This document shows, one piece after another, positions 1-12,329 of a stretch of DNA of 64,000 nucleotides. The notes beneath the pieces were generated by a model. That model made no database searches, was not told the DNA's origin, and worked only from the letters and a program-made list of their open reading frames with translations. Numbering within the stretch: the stretch's first letter is position 1; each line of letters opens with the position of its first letter. A program made the position numbers and the translations under genes. This DNA is from Ascidia mentula (Eukaryota; Chordata; Ascidiacea; Phlebobranchia; Ascidiidae): contig OX387205.1 in assembly GCA_947561715.1 (NCBI GenBank), positions 5,647,001 to 5,711,000 on the forward strand, given 5' to 3'.

Positions 1-1
1 T

Positions 2-1387
2 AAAGAACATCCTGCGGTGACCTGCAGTGACCTTTTATTGACGAATCAGCAAACCGAGTCTCCAACACGTGATGGTAAGGTTAAAAGCCTTGATAGCCTA
101 CAAATTATGAATCTCGTTGCCAATTGTAAACTGTGCCTCAAGGCAGCTAGCCCAGTGATTCAAGCAATAAAACACTAATATGTTACTTCAAAAACTTACA
201 CCGGTTACAAAACGTTTTTTTTCTCAGACAAATATTGGATAGATCCAAACCAAGGATCTTCTGCCGATGCGGTTAAAGTTCACTGCAAATTTGACGAACA
301 ACACTTCATGTCATGTTTTCCGGCGTCAGTGATGCGTGTCAGAGAGCGCCGATCGGTTCCAGTTGGCCGCGGACGCCGAGGAATTGGAACCATGGACACT
401 CAGATTCAATTCCTTCAGCTTCTGAGCAACGCAGCTGAACAGCAAATCACACTTGGCTGCTCAAATCATTCAAGCGTGATACGTGAGGAGATTTTGTCTG
501 GTAACCGACCGTTAACGCTGCACACTCATACTCAGAAAACTGTTCATTATTCGACGGAAAAACGCGGAAATTTGCCCAAACACACAATACTGCTGAACGC
601 AATCGCCAAGAACTGTAACGTAAGTGTGACTTACACAAACTTTTAATGATAAACTATTGATTAGATTTAAATTGTATCGTAAAGTAAATATGTCACACTG
701 ACTCCCACTGTGCTGAGAAACGAATTTAATTATAAAGTCGCGATTTTGAATTTACCGAATTACTAATCTTCACATATGTGCAAAAAAGTTGCAACCGCAA
801 AAGTTTGTTTTTAAGATAAAATATTTACACGTTTTGCAAACATATACGAGTGATTGGCCTCAACCTATGTACTGTCAAACTAAAGCGTGTTTCTTATTCA
901 CCCTGGTGTGTTTATTTCCCATTTTTTAACGTCGAGTAACATCGCGTATTTACATCCAGTCGGAAATCCCCGGCATCCAGCGACTAGTTCTTCGTCTGAA
1001 AACTCAAAATGCAAGAAATTTACCCATAACCACTGTAAGTTGGTCCGACCATTTTCCACCACCTGTTGATTTGGATTACGGCGAAGTTTGTTTCCGATGA
1101 AATGTGGTGAGTTAACACACAATGAAATGTTCTAAGAAACTTCAATTGGGTTTGATGTGGAAATTATTTAAGAAATATTTGAAAATATGATTCTATGACC
1201 GGTCTTTTGTTCAACAAACAAACAAATGTTTTGAAAATATTATTCTTGTATAGATTTTTTCTTTGTTTTAATGTCTTTCTTAATTTCACACCAAACACCT
1301 AAATGTGAAAATGTTTTTCAGCTGCCAGAGTACGACAATAACACTACGAAACTTATCGACACTCCAAGATCAGACAGAGGTCGTTGA
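2..1387 (+). CDS. Fibrillar collagen C-propeptide (COLFI), 3' end of gene
   Basis: Exons 2-74 (partial at the window edge), 228-619, 960-1034 and 1322-1387, joined in phase through donors GTAAGG, GTAAGT and GTAAGT. The translation follows the fibrillar collagen C-terminal propeptide in order: HPAVTCSDL, then KYWIDPNQGSSADAVKVHC (the family's YWIDPNQG..DA.KV.C signature), then QIQFLQLLSNAAEQQITLGC (matching QL.FL.LLS..A.QNITY.C), then RLVLRLKTQNARNLPITTLP (matching K.VIEY.T.K.SRLPI.D.AP). This domain trimerises procollagen chains in the ER and is cleaved off outside the cell. The Gly-X-Y helix lies upstream of the window. The family's closing GPVCF is absent: the last exon ends DTPRSDRGR and stop, so the last conserved cysteine is missing, and the middle around residues MRVRERRSVPVGRGRRG is unusually basic. 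The domain assignment is secure; the exact terminal exon is less so. Confidence 0.85.
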
Positions 1388-2057
1388 TTCGCGCACAGCG
1401 CCGCGAAGGACAGAAAGGGTGATAAATATTCAGCCGGGAGTTGGCGCAACAGAGCACTTATAGTTTTGCGGCGCTTGGCGTCATTTGTTACTTTTTGCTA
1501 TTGCACAAGTAGACAATTGCTTGATAATCAATATATACAGCATCTTATCTGCGTCGCTACCTCAGCGCAAAGTTTGTTTTTTTTCGTACTTTTCTGATTT
1601 TTATGTGAAATAGTAGCATTCTCTTGTACGAGTTTTTTACCGAAATTGAAAATATTCGGAGTAAAATTGCTGACATGTAGACAAGAAATAAACATCCAGA
1701 AAAATCTCTAAATATATGAATACTGTGTAGTTGTCCGTGAGCTGTGTTCACCTAACTAAAGACACCATTACATAAGCTCCGCGATTCAAATTTGTGCGGA
1801 AAAAATTTTTGCTTAGTTTGATTTTGCTTCCTACTGTTTCTGCCTATTTCCGCCATTTCAGTCGCGTTGCTGCCTTTTTTTGATTCACGCCGTTCAGCAT
1901 CTAATTTTTTTGTTTTCTATTTTTATTGCATTCGTATTCTGTTCGCGACCTTTTTTTAATCGAGATTTAATATCATTTTTGTATTTTTAATAAACTTGGT
2001 TTGTGTGGCAATTTTGATCGTTGGTATCTTTGATACTTTATCAATAAACTGAAAGGT
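1388..2057 (+). other. Probable 3' UTR of the collagen gene with poly(A) signals
   Basis: No coding pattern is seen here. AATAAA hexamers at 1989-1994 and 2043-2048 are the likeliest poly(A) signals for the upstream collagen gene. An earlier hexamer near 1685 is less well placed because T-rich, UTR-like sequence continues past it. Confidence 0.45.
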
Positions 2058-2786
2058 GCAGTGGAGGAAATGTTGTTTTTTACCCAAAATAATGAACGTA
2101 AATCATTAACGTAATCCTAATTTGTGTGCGCCAAACAAAATAAAGTTTGCAATGTCGTGCAGTTGCTGCTTAGAATTGATGAAATAAACAGGGAACAGAT
2201 GTTGGAAGTTGCAGGAAAATAGGAGCACTTGTGTGTTTTGAGAAAAAACATTGTTGAGATTGCTCGAATAATGGAACATATATGCGAAAAAAATGTTACG
2301 CAAATTGCAAACGGCACAAAATTCCGTTTTTACGTTTGTAACGTTGACAAGATGTAATAATTCCAATTTTGGAATAAAACAACGTTTTCGTGTTTGTGAA
2401 ATATTGATGGAGCATATCACTATGAGCTCTTACCAAAAAGATTACTAATTTTAAGCAAAGTCGTTCGTGCTTTTGTGCATGAATTGTTACAAGAACTATT
2501 AATTTAGGTACAAAATTAGAAATATCCATGAATTATTGGCACAAAGATTCCAGATCGCACAATTTAACAAAATTTTTTCGTATTACGTGTATTATATACC
2601 ACATTACGATATTCTCAGACGAGATACCTCAATCCAAACAACCTCAAAAAGTTTATTTTGTCAACCATATTAGGTTCAATGTGTTATCAATCATATTTAC
2701 GGTTAATAATAACAAATACGTAGATGCAAAAAAGAAGAAAATCTTGGGATATAAAGGTAGATTTTTCCTTGTAATAAAAAAAATTA
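2058..2786. other. Intergenic; holds the ST1 poly(A) signal
   Basis: I recognise no gene here. On the minus strand AATAAA (TTTATT on plus, 2652-2657) lies about 130 nt past the ST1 stop codon and is a plausible poly(A) signal. Short open frames on both strands look like AT-rich noise. Confidence 0.4.
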
Positions 2787-4169
2787 TCATATATTGCAAT
2801 TATTCCACAATTTTGTACATTTCTCTGCAATAATATCGCAAACCATAATAGTTGCGGACGACCAAAATAATTTGTATCCAACAAAACTGGTTGTTATCGC
2901 AAACAACGAAAATGGAACAATAGCTTTTCGAAATAATATTGCTACGATTTCGCTTGTCTGTGCAAATTCTTTCACAATTCCGCTCGCCTTGTTCTCGTGT
3001 GGGAAAACTTGATCTGGAATTTCAATATTAAGGAACTCGCACAGAGGACCCCAACCCTCCTGTACTTTGTAAACAAGTAGCTTGTCTTTTGGAACGTTCT
3101 GCAAAAATTAATGCAGTAATTAAAGTATAATAAGTTGCTATGAAAAATGTCATTTATACAGCAGGAATCAGCCTGTTTGCTCGGTGATCCCGACGGATCG
3201 GACCTGTCTTGTCTGATATACAAAATAACATTGTATTTTACCTTTAGTACATCCTCATTGTGAAACCTGTAGTGAGCTCTCATTATTCTTTCATGCATTG
3301 GAGTCAACCACGGACGGGGAAACATCACCATATGCCCGATAAGATCGTCTGCAAACGAAACATAGCCTATCATGCTACCCAAAATTCAGAACTATTAATA
3401 TTGCAACGCTAACTTTAGCCCTAATTTACGAGAGTATGTATGGTGACACAGATTTAAAGTGTGGCAAGAATATTTTTTGACCCATAGAGACTTACTTGTG
3501 TGTTTCTGATATTTCCAACGAGGCCACGAGGCAGAGCTAAATATTGTCAAATACCACAGTGCGTGACTTTCATTGAGTGTCTTTATTTGATGAAGAAAGC
3601 TTTTATACCAAGCATCTTCATCTCTTAGTGTCAAAACTACCTGCAATAATTGTTGGTTTGTTTACGCAGAACTAACCGTTAATCTACCGTGGGCTGCTTA
3701 TTATTAACTAAGCGATAAGTAGTGACAACAACACAACCTTGTCGTTATTTACTGCCAAGATATTTTGTACCAAAACTATATTTTTTCCGTTCTTAACTAC
3801 GAATAATATGGACCTACACAGTTGGTGTAAAATAAACATGTTAATTAGAGTAAATATTAACATATATGGCGAACATTAGCTAGAAGTGTTGTAAGAGTAT
3901 TTAGTGTTACCGAATACCTTGGCGTCAGGAAACGCAGTAATCAGATCTTTCCAGTAGTGGAATACAGGTGTGTCGGTCAATGCATCCACTCCATTAAACA
4001 TCATTTGTATATCTTCCGCTGTTGCTTCGCCATCAAATATTTTGTACCAACCTTTGTATGCATAGAAGTAGTTTTCCATAGAGTCATACGTGTTCAGACC
4101 TAACATTCTGAATGCCGATGCCATTGTCTTTGTTCCAGTTTTCGAATAACCAACAAGTATTACCTTCAT
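2787..4169 (-). CDS. ST1: Sulfotransfer_4-type, tail-anchored sulfotransferase-like protein
   Basis: Four exons, 4169-3918, 3640-3496, 3348-3242 and 3098-2787, give an intact 271-residue protein (phases 0, 1, 0). The start is ATG 4169, immediately before the 5'-phosphosulfate loop: GYSKTGTKT at residues 7-15. Exon 2 carries the 3'-phosphate-binding strand LTLRDEDAWYKSF (R90, S98). Exon 3 holds HERIMRAHYRFHNEDVLK. Exon 4 has the family C-terminal signature LLVYKVQEGWGPLCEFLN followed by FPHEN. These features define PAPS-dependent sulfotransferases of the Pfam Sulfotransfer_4 type; acceptor unknown. A hydrophobic stretch at about residues 227-246, with about 25 residues after it, looks like a tail anchor; there is no signal peptide. 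It is the most downstream member of a seven-locus minus-strand array, with 426 nt to the end of ST2. All splice sites are GT-AG. Confidence 0.85.
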
Positions 4170-4595
4170 TTTGGACTGGTTAATTTAAAAAAAACTGAAT
4201 ACCTGCGCTTTGCTTTGAACAAACTGAATCCAGAATCAGCCGCAATGTTGGGCAAACAACTAAATGATTTGCTTCGCGTTGCGATTTGCCAGAGGGTGTT
4301 TACATACCAATCACGCTGTAGCGACGTGCGCAAAGTGTACCCGGAATGCCTCTTGCTATCAATGGTCAACAAACCGTCTGCGTTCGCTATCAGCTGTTAA
4401 CGAAGAATTTCAGTTTCTGATGACAAGCATGGACTCCTAAAAAACAGCTTACAATAAACATTATTTAGTTTGCAATTTATTGGTGCCATGTAAGTGCTGA
4501 CGAAAGTATATTTCAGCCAGAATACGAAATAATAATCTGATGTACCCATAACGTCGATTGCGACCACCACCATTGTATAAATATAACATATTCGT

Positions 4596-6953
4596 TCACC
4601 ATTGATCCCAGAATTTCGCAAGTCCCACAGAAACAAAGTCACAAACAAAGGATGACGTCACAAATTTGTAACCGACAAATGCAGTTAAAAATGCAAACAC
4701 TGAAAAAGGAATGATGGCTTTGCGAAACAGAACAGCAACGACTTTATGGGTTTTTGAAAATTCTTTCACAGCTTCCCCCGACTTATTTTCATGAGGAAAA
4801 GGTTGGTCGGGAATTTCAAGATCCAGAAATTGACATAAAGGTGCCCAACCATCCTGAACTTTGTAAACCAACAACTTGTCTTTGGAAATATTCTGTGGAA
4901 TCGGAATATTATACGTTAATTTGAGTAAGCGATACTAATGTTACATGCAAGCATATGCGAAATATATTTATTAATGGAAAACCTTGTCAAGCAAACGACG
5001 TATGTTTCATTGAAATTGTCATATTTTAGTTAGCCATTAAGATATCCGGAGATTTGTTATACGAAAACTCATTTAATATACGAGAAAAAAACTGTCTATG
5101 GTTTACCTTTACTAAGTCGTCGTTGTGATATCTATAGTGACCTCTTATAATTTTTTCGTTCATGAGTACTACCTTTGGCCGGGGGAACTGCTCTGTGTGT
5201 CCAATGAAACTATCTTTAAAAGTCATGAATGTTAAAAGATTGTTACGATACCAAACAAAATGAACAGTCGGCCTTTAAGAGATAAAAAATGCCGCCAGTT
5301 CCATAACTGATATTTTACTTGTTAGTTTCATTGGTAATTACGTTGCCGGATTTCAACCGATCGAACACTTTGTGGTTTTATCTGTTCCATTATACAGTTT
5401 TGCATTAGTAACCAATAGTAAACTGACACAAACATACTTGTTTTCAGACGATACTCGTGCCTCGCCCAACATCCCGAACTAAATGTAACCAAAAACCAGT
5501 GTGCGAAACTTTCATTGAGAGTTTTTACTTGATGAAGAAAGCTTTTGTACCAAGCGTCTTCGTCTCTGATGGTCAGTACAAGCTGCACAATCAAAAAAGT
5601 TTGGTGTGAGAGCTACAGACAGGGTGTACACACTGCTCGACCTGTTAGGTCTCATCAGTGCAGCTGGTGACCGTGACACATGCTAGCTGGTAGACTAGCA
5701 GGTACACAGATTTCCACTTGTGGTACCTGTCGGTCAATCGTCGATATGTTGGGTATCAAACTATAGGTACCAATCAACATAGACGACCAACGTGGAGCGC
5801 GCTATGACCAAACAACTGTTTGGGTTCCAATAGCGCTATCGGCTCGGCTTTCACCCAAATCATATTATATGCGCAAAAGAGCCATTATAGTCAATGAGAG
5901 CTGCAGACAGGGTGTACACACTGTTTCGACCTGTTAGGTCTCATCAGTGCAGCTGGTGACCGTGACACATGCTAGCTAGTAGACTAGCAGGCACACAGAT
6001 TTCCACTTTGTAGTACCTTTCGGTCAATCGTCGAAATGTTGGGTACCAAACTAGATATCAATCAACACAGTGTGTACACCTGTCTGCAGCTCTCATTGAC
6101 CATTATGGCTCTTTTGCGCTCAAGTTTTGGTGTGGTTATGACTCAAACACCTGATCCTGTCGATTGTGAAGTCTCGTATAACTACTAACCAAGTTCGACC
6201 AAATGAGAAATGCGTGTATTGTTTTGGAAGAGAGTTTGTTACACCAGGTCTGGAGGTCAGTTAACTTTAGCATACAAAGGGCCAACTAAACCTTGTGCCA
6301 TTAGATTAAAACACCGAGCTGCAAAGCCTAAGTTAGCGGAGTTTATATTGAACATTTTAGACACACGAAAATTATGATAACAATATCACGTATGCATACG
6401 TTTTAATCGTCAATCAAAAGCGCTTATCATAAAGTTATGTCCAAGCGCCACAAAAGAGTGTTTTGACTGATATTTACATTAACATATTATCTTCCTTATA
6501 TTAGCCTGTCTCTGCGGAGCCGAAACAGAGAGGAAAAGATCTACATGCGGACCCGTTGCCGCTGTTTGCCGACCTTTGCACAAGGTGGAAACAGCGACCA
6601 ATCAATCCACTTATATTGACAGCATATGTGGTTGAAACGGCAACATCGTTGTTATGCAACGTCAGTCTTCCCGAAGATACCATGAAATTTATCTTAATTA
6701 CCTTTGCTTCAGGGAATGCTTCATGTAGTTCCCTCCAGTAGTAATATACTGGTGTATCAGTCAGTGCATCAACACCCTCAAATGTCGTACGTATATCCTC
6801 TGGTGTTGCTTTGCCGTCAAAAATTTCACACCAACCTTTGTACGCATAGAAGTAATTTTCCATTAAGTCGTAGGTGTTCATTCCAAGTGTTCTAAAAGCT
6901 GATGCCATTGTCTTTGTACCAGTTTTTGAATAGCCTACCAATATCACTTTCAT
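4596..6953 (-). CDS. ST2: Sulfotransfer_4-type, tail-anchored sulfotransferase-like protein
   Basis: Exons 6953-6702, 5582-5438, 5213-5107 and 4892-4596 encode an intact 266-residue protein, the closest relative of ST1 by eye. P-loop GYSKTGTKT sits at residues 7-15, LTIRDEDAWYKSFLHQVKTLNES in exon 2 (LTIRDEDAWYKSF is the phosphate-binding part), HYRYHNDDLVK in exon 3, and the DGWAPLCQFLDLEIPDQPFP block in exon 4. The tail has a hydrophobic segment ending near GYKFVTSS. The exon 3 acceptor (AG at 5214-5215) has a weak pyrimidine tract; it was chosen because it preserves phase and the 107-nt exon length of ST1, ST3 and ST6. Intron 1 is about 1.1 kb, longer than in most paralogues, because two inverted repeat units sit in it (5592-6125). 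A minus-strand AATAAA (plus TTTATT 4476-4481) is about 115 nt past the stop. Confidence 0.83.
5592..6125. repeat. Inverted pair of dispersed repeat family R1 in ST2 intron 1
   Basis: Two partly inverted copies of a dispersed repeat. The marker GCAGACAGGGTGTACACAC (about 5902 on) reappears in reverse near 6070-6090, and the cassette GTCTCATCAGTGCAGCTGGT occurs at about 5650 and 5938. The same family (R1), recognisable by CTCATCAGTGCAGCT and a block near AAGTCTTTGCTTGGCC, recurs at 16.75, 20.34, 45.99, 47.76, 51.61, 52.24 and 62.2 kb. There is no coding capacity, so it is probably non-autonomous. Confidence 0.7.
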
Positions 6954-7033
6954 GGTGGATTTTATTGTCTGCCTTTGAAAGTGCAATCGAAATGAACTCC
7001 TAAAATCATGAAGTAATGTCAAGTAGTTACACA

Positions 7034-7614
7034 TGCTTACTTTTTTACAAACTGTATTTTAGAAAATTGTTACATTACAATTCACTACAAGGGCACCAAT
7101 TTGCAGGAAATATATACTGCATAAGGTAATAATTGCACAGGTGCAATAAGTTTGTAGGTGGCGAAAGGTCTTATTTTCCTGAATGTCCCTCCCACCTATC
7201 ACTCTGCGTTTATCACTGGCAAACCAGTTGACTTGTTTAAGTCCCAGTATTAATAATAATGCTTTGCAATAGCGAGTATAGAATCGACATGAACATGTAA
7301 TATACTGATACACTGCTTGATATATATACCGGTAAACTACACTGATAATGGCAATGTATTGCGATTCATAAACGGTGGGTCACTTGGCTATAACAGCGGC
7401 CACAAAGTACAAGAGGAAAACGACAACGTTCCGCAAATACAGTTAAACTTCTCTTCGTCCGCTGCAGTGCCAGATATGTGCAGTTTGCATTCTCTGAATT
7501 CATTTGTCAATATGTGCAAATGTCAATGATTAATTGGTTTTTAGAAATATTACCCCCAGTGAACGAAGTTTGCTGGTAAGGAGGCCATTGACCTTTATTT
7601 ATCAGTTGTGTGGC
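7034..7614. other. Intergenic, no feature recognised
   Basis: Upstream flank of ST2. It contains only short open frames with no recognisable domain, and no convincing promoter motif. Confidence 0.3.
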
Positions 7615-7795
7615 ATTTCAACCGTAATACCACACAACACTCAAAAGCACCAAAAAGAAAAAAGGGCACGCAAACACCGCTCGTAAAATTACGTGATGGG
7701 GGACAAAAACAGACACATCGGGGCGCAACATAGTTACAACAATTTGTTTTATACCGCCGGATAATACGCGCATTTTTCTTTATCATTAACACATC
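7615..7795 (-). repeat. Relic of a Penelope-like element tail
   Basis: This stretch resembles, position by position, the tails of the Penelope-like elements at 46.43-46.55 and 50.39-50.53 kb: an A-rich run with GGGCAC and CACCGCT, a variable spacer, then ACAACAATTTGTTTTATACCGCCGG, compared with ACAACAAGTTGTTGTATACAGCTGG at 50.5 kb. It is strongly diverged and has no open frame. Confidence 0.5.
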
Positions 7796-8483
7796 CGTAT
7801 AGTCTCGCTGTATGGCAATGAAGTATCACTGTATTGCAAACGCAAAGTCGGAGAAATAAACTACGTTATGTTTGGCCAGAATATCAGTTCTATTGTAAAT
7901 TGCACCATGTCTGGCAGCTATAGCAGCCAATTAATTGTCCTGTGGGATTGTTGCCCCTTTTGCTTGACAACATTCCACAAACATTTTTTAGTTATGCAGA
8001 ATTGCTTTTAATGTTTGTAGCACCCAGGTAATTCCATATTCGGCATTAGAAACAATAGGTGCTGCGATCTTGTTTATCGCAGCTTAACTATTTCTTTGCA
8101 AGACCTGTTCCCTGGACCTCATTACTACAGTATTATTAAACAATTGAATTCCTTGCTTTTATATGTTAGACAGTGTTTCTATCAATGTTAGTTGTGCAGG
8201 GGGGAATCCCCTCATGTCAAAAAGAGTGCAGATGCATGCCGGTAGGTAGTTGCCATTGCGAACTTAGCATGTTTGTGGAAGTGTTAGTTTTATTTTCGTG
8301 AAAACAAATTTATTCACATTTGAAAAATTCTTTCATGATTCTACAATTGTAGTGCTGGGCATATATACGTACGTACGTTCAAGATCGGAAAGTTTATAAT
8401 TTGAGCGAGGAATATTTTTTCGGCGAACTTTGATTGCGCAAGTGTTACGCAGACCAGTCAGCGTTTTTCGTGTGATGTATTAC

Positions 8484-9143
8484 TTAAGGCCGCATATCAG
8501 TATTAAATCCCAAAAATCTAGTTTTGAAGGCTATCACCATTAACACCCATACTGAGTGATTTGCCTTTTTTGCCAACAACAATTCCTGTGGTCAGTGACC
8601 CATGAAGATCTACTGGTACTATTCATAGAGAAAAAAAAATTGATTGCAGCTGCATCCACCAAAACACAGCAAGGATCTGAGGAGCCTCCAGGAGGATCTT
8701 TTGTCCTACAGGACAGCAAAAACAGTCCCAGGGGGCAACCAAAGCAACTTTCCTGTGACAATTTTTTTTGCCATTGCGTAGAAAAGGGTTAGGGCCCACA
8801 TTAAATTGCAAATTGGATGAGGTTTTTGTGATTCATTTTTTCGCAAAACCATCTTACATTTTTTGCAGCCCATTTAGCTAAAAAAAATGACTGATCGGGG
8901 ACCGAAATGACCCCTAGGGGGTGCTTTAAGCAACTATTTTGCAACTAATTTTCACCTTACTGCGTAGCCAAGAGGCGGGCCTAACATAAAATCACAAATT
9001 AAGGTATACTTCTGTGATTCAATTTTGAGCTACATTCCCTTGAACATTTTGATGGTTTTTCAACTAAACTTTTCACAGCACCCTGCACCAAACGTCTGAT
9101 TACCGGGCAAAACTATAATAGAATTACTGATATGCGGTCTTAA
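8484..9143. mobile_element. MITE with TTAA target duplication (~650 bp)
   Basis: Both ends read TTAA followed by a near-perfect inverted terminal repeat: GGCCGCATATCAGTA at 8488-8502, and the reverse complement of the right end is GACCGCATATCAGTA. The flanking TTAA sites (8484-8487, 9140-9143) fit a piggyBac- or Kolobok-type transposase. The interior has no transposase frame, so this is a non-autonomous element. It lies between ST2 and ST3. Confidence 0.65.
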
Positions 9144-9366
9144 TTTCTACACAGATTGCCGATAAAATTTCGAAAAACTTGCATCAAAGATAGCACAAAA
9201 TTTATTTTTCAATCTGGTGTTTTTTTCCAATACTACATACGTTTGCTGAACAAACAAACCGAAATATAATGCAATTGAATAACAACAGACAACAACATGC
9301 CCACATGTGATTGGTTCCACTGAATTGGGAACGGTGGTATCTTTCCAGGTTGTGGTTTTATAATGC

Positions 9367-10795
9367 TTAAAACCACGTGGTCAAACCTGAAAGTAACCTT
9401 TTGCTGGAAATATATTTAAAGAGATTGTAACCCGCATATCCTGTGAAAAGTGTAAGAACAAATACTGATCCAATGCTTTGTAGAAGCATATTTCGGTAAA
9501 TATAATTGGACTTTGTCCAGTCTTTTATGAGACTACTTCTTTGATTCTTGTGGGGAAAGGGTTGTTCAGGAATGTCAACACCCAAAAACTTACACAGTGG
9601 ATCCCAACCATCAGATACTTTGTACACAAGCAGTTTGTCAGGTGGAACTTTCTACAAATATTTGTTAAGTTTGGGTAATTTGCCAGATAATATAGAAATA
9701 AATCAAGAGTTTAAACAATATAACTCTAGTCAATGAAGTTCTGGTGATAAGATGGTAAAGAAAATAGAGTTAGAATTTCTTTAAACTGTTTAAGATTACT
9801 AAATTACAACACATTTTACACAATAAAATCAATAAAAAAATAAGGAATTGCTGTCTCATTAGAGAATACTGACAGGTAAAATCTGTCTATGCTTTCTATG
9901 ATCTAGCTAGCAAATCCTACTAAGAAAAAAAAAAAAAACTAAAATAAAAACATATATTGTTCCACTTCCTAATCTCTAATAACCATTATCACTTGCCAAT
10001 ACCTCAAGCACTTCTTGATTGTGTTGGCGGTAATGAGCACGTAACAGTTTTTCATGATGAATTTTCACATAGTTTGAAGGCCAAGGCAACACCACACCAA
10101 CGAAACTACCTGCAGCCAAAAGGACATGATACATTCAATATTGTCTAGGCATACATTTATTTTACCCATATAATAACGATATGGTCGCCTGATTAAACTT
10201 TGAATAGAAAATGTATCAATAAGCATCATTAGGTAGCTTTTGTTGAATACTTCAGTGTGATTAAGGAAGCTTTTGTACCATGCATCCTCATCTCTTATTG
10301 TAAGAATGACCTGTAGCATATGCAAAAGTTATGGCTTGTCATGTTAGTGTTGTAATTACTGGTGTTTATATAATGTTTATTGCAGACAAATTTGCATTAA
10401 CATTTAATCTGTCTAATCATCTTTGGAGGATTAAGCCTACAAGCTAAATAACTGCAGAACATGAAGCCCGGAAACATTTTAAATTGTGTATAAATCATAC
10501 CTTATGTCTATTTAAAAATTTTTTATAAGTGGTACTTCCTTACTTTAGCTTCCGGAAAAGCGTTGCACAAATCCTCCCAAAAATAAAACACCGGTGAATC
10601 TGTCAGTGCATCAACTCCTTGAAACATCTTCTGAATATCAGCTGAAGTTGCCTCACCATGAAATATCTTCATCCACTGCTTATGCAAGTAGTAATAGTTT
10701 TCAAATACATCATATGTATTGAACCCCAACATAGTAAATGCAGCAGCCAATGTTTTTGTCCCAGTTTTAGAATATCCAGCTAATATCACTTTCAT
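9367..10795 (-). CDS. ST3: Sulfotransfer_4-type, tail-anchored sulfotransferase-like protein
   Basis: Exons 10795-10544, 10310-10166, 10109-10003 and 9651-9367 encode an intact 262-residue protein. Introns are short (56-351 nt); intron 2 is only 56 nt. P-loop GYSKTGTKT is at residues 7-15; the phosphate-binding strand is LTIRDEDAWYKSFLNH. Exon 3 reads HHEKLLRAHYRQHNQEVLE, and exon 4 begins KVPPDKLLVYKVSDGWDPLC with PFPHKN after it. The C-terminal hydrophobic segment ends in the motif GYAGYNLFK, which recurs in ST5 and ST7. Predicted PAPS-dependent sulfotransferase, acceptor unknown, tail-anchored and lacking a signal peptide. The region after LNH in exon 2 differs almost completely from ST1 and ST2. 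Confidence 0.85.
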
Positions 10796-12329
10796 TTTTG
10801 TTGTTTTCTTTCAGAACTTTACATCGGTCTTCATCTGCTGTAAAGTTTTTCAAACAACATTATTTTTTAACAAAGATACTTTGGAAGATTTAGGGACTTA
10901 CATGGCAATTAAACTTAAGAAATCCTGTTTTCTTTGCCCTCTGCAATAATGCACCTGCCGACTGTTTCGCTTGTTTCCTGAAACTGGCTTTTGTGACTTA
11001 TATAGAGGCTTAATATTCTAAAAAGAATAAAAAAAAAAACTGTTGCACCTGGATGGGTCAGTAAACAGCAAGGATTTGTAAAACTTCCTTGAAGATTTTG
11101 TGACCTACAAGGGGGCATATAAACAGCCCTGGGAGTTGCTTAGGCAATAATTCAGCAACTTTGGTGCTATTGTGTGAAAAATAAATCGTTTCTATTGTGG
11201 TTATATGCATGGCCCATCTCTCCTGGACTTATTTTTCTGCAAAATTCCAATTGCATTTTTTGTTGCTCTTTCACCCCAAATAATGTCCATCAAGGGGTGG
11301 ATCAAATGCTCACAGTCCCAGGGGTAAAAAATGCCTTGCCCGCCAATCAATTTTGCCCAGAATGTGTAGATGGGGGATGGATCTCTCATAAACGAGGCCC
11401 GTAAATAATTCATATTTCTCTTAGCACAGCCTCAAGTTTGTCCCGGCACCAAGTAGCTACTTGATTTAAAACGCCCAAATCCCCATTAAACCTGCCTGAA
11501 ACAGGCTCAAATTCGCCCTGGCAACAGCACATGCATATGTCCTCACTCAAGCGTAAAATTTACCCCCATGCATGATTGCTTTGTGACGTCCTCCTTCTTT
11601 ATGACAAAAACTACAGGCCCCATCTCTGTATTTCTATGGGAAAGAGTTGCTTGGTCGGGAAATGCCCTTGTCGAACTCCTGCGTAACAGAGTTAATTGTG
11701 TGTAACAACGCAATGGGTCATGCATGGGTGCCGGTGTTTTGGTTGAATGAGCGCAGATAAACAGGCTGTTGCCAGGGCAATTTTTAGCGAGTTTGGAGCA
11801 GTTTTACTTTGTTTTCAGGGTCATTAGTCAGGCAGTAAATTTGTGGGGGGTGCTGTTAAACATGTGGCAAAAAACTACCCAAAGTGAAAAAAATTAAAAA
11901 CAAGCACATGCATGAAATTATTCAGTGAAGTATTGAAGCGTTTTTGCACAAACAACTTTACATTTTCGGCGCGTTAGTTACAAGTTGCGTCGACGGTCTT
12001 CTTTGAAAGTGTGTAAGGGAAGTACCTTTTGAAGAAAGTTCCTCGAATTGTTCGTTGCAAATGTCCGCTGATGATGCAGCAATCGCAGTCGAATGGCGAG
12101 AAGTTGCCTCCGCGCGTTGTCCTGTGATGCTAAAGAAATCGTGAGATCCAACAAAAATCGTCCGATCCGGAGAACATAGGATCTGAGCCGGGTTCCTCGG
12201 GATGGCAAATATGTTGTTCCAGTCGCTCCCACAGTGGTTAATTGTATGCCTGTGTTGTCAAATCGTATACACCTGATAGTAAACAGGTTGCTGGACGGTT
12301 TGTGTTTATCGAAAACCGTCTTGCTGATC
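10796..12329. other. Intergenic between ST3 and ST4, no gene recognised
   Basis: A segment at 10960-11170 loosely resembles the interior of the TTAA element (stretches such as CAGCAAGGAT and a CCCTGGGAG/CCCAGGGGG block), suggesting an old related insertion. A minus-strand open frame at 11978-12232 (84 codons, Arg/Leu-rich) matches no family I know. Nothing else is supported. Confidence 0.35.

Noticed and set aside
11978..12232. Minus-strand 84-codon Arg/Leu-rich frame
   Set aside because: No domain, no supporting splice sites, and no paralogue; likely chance.
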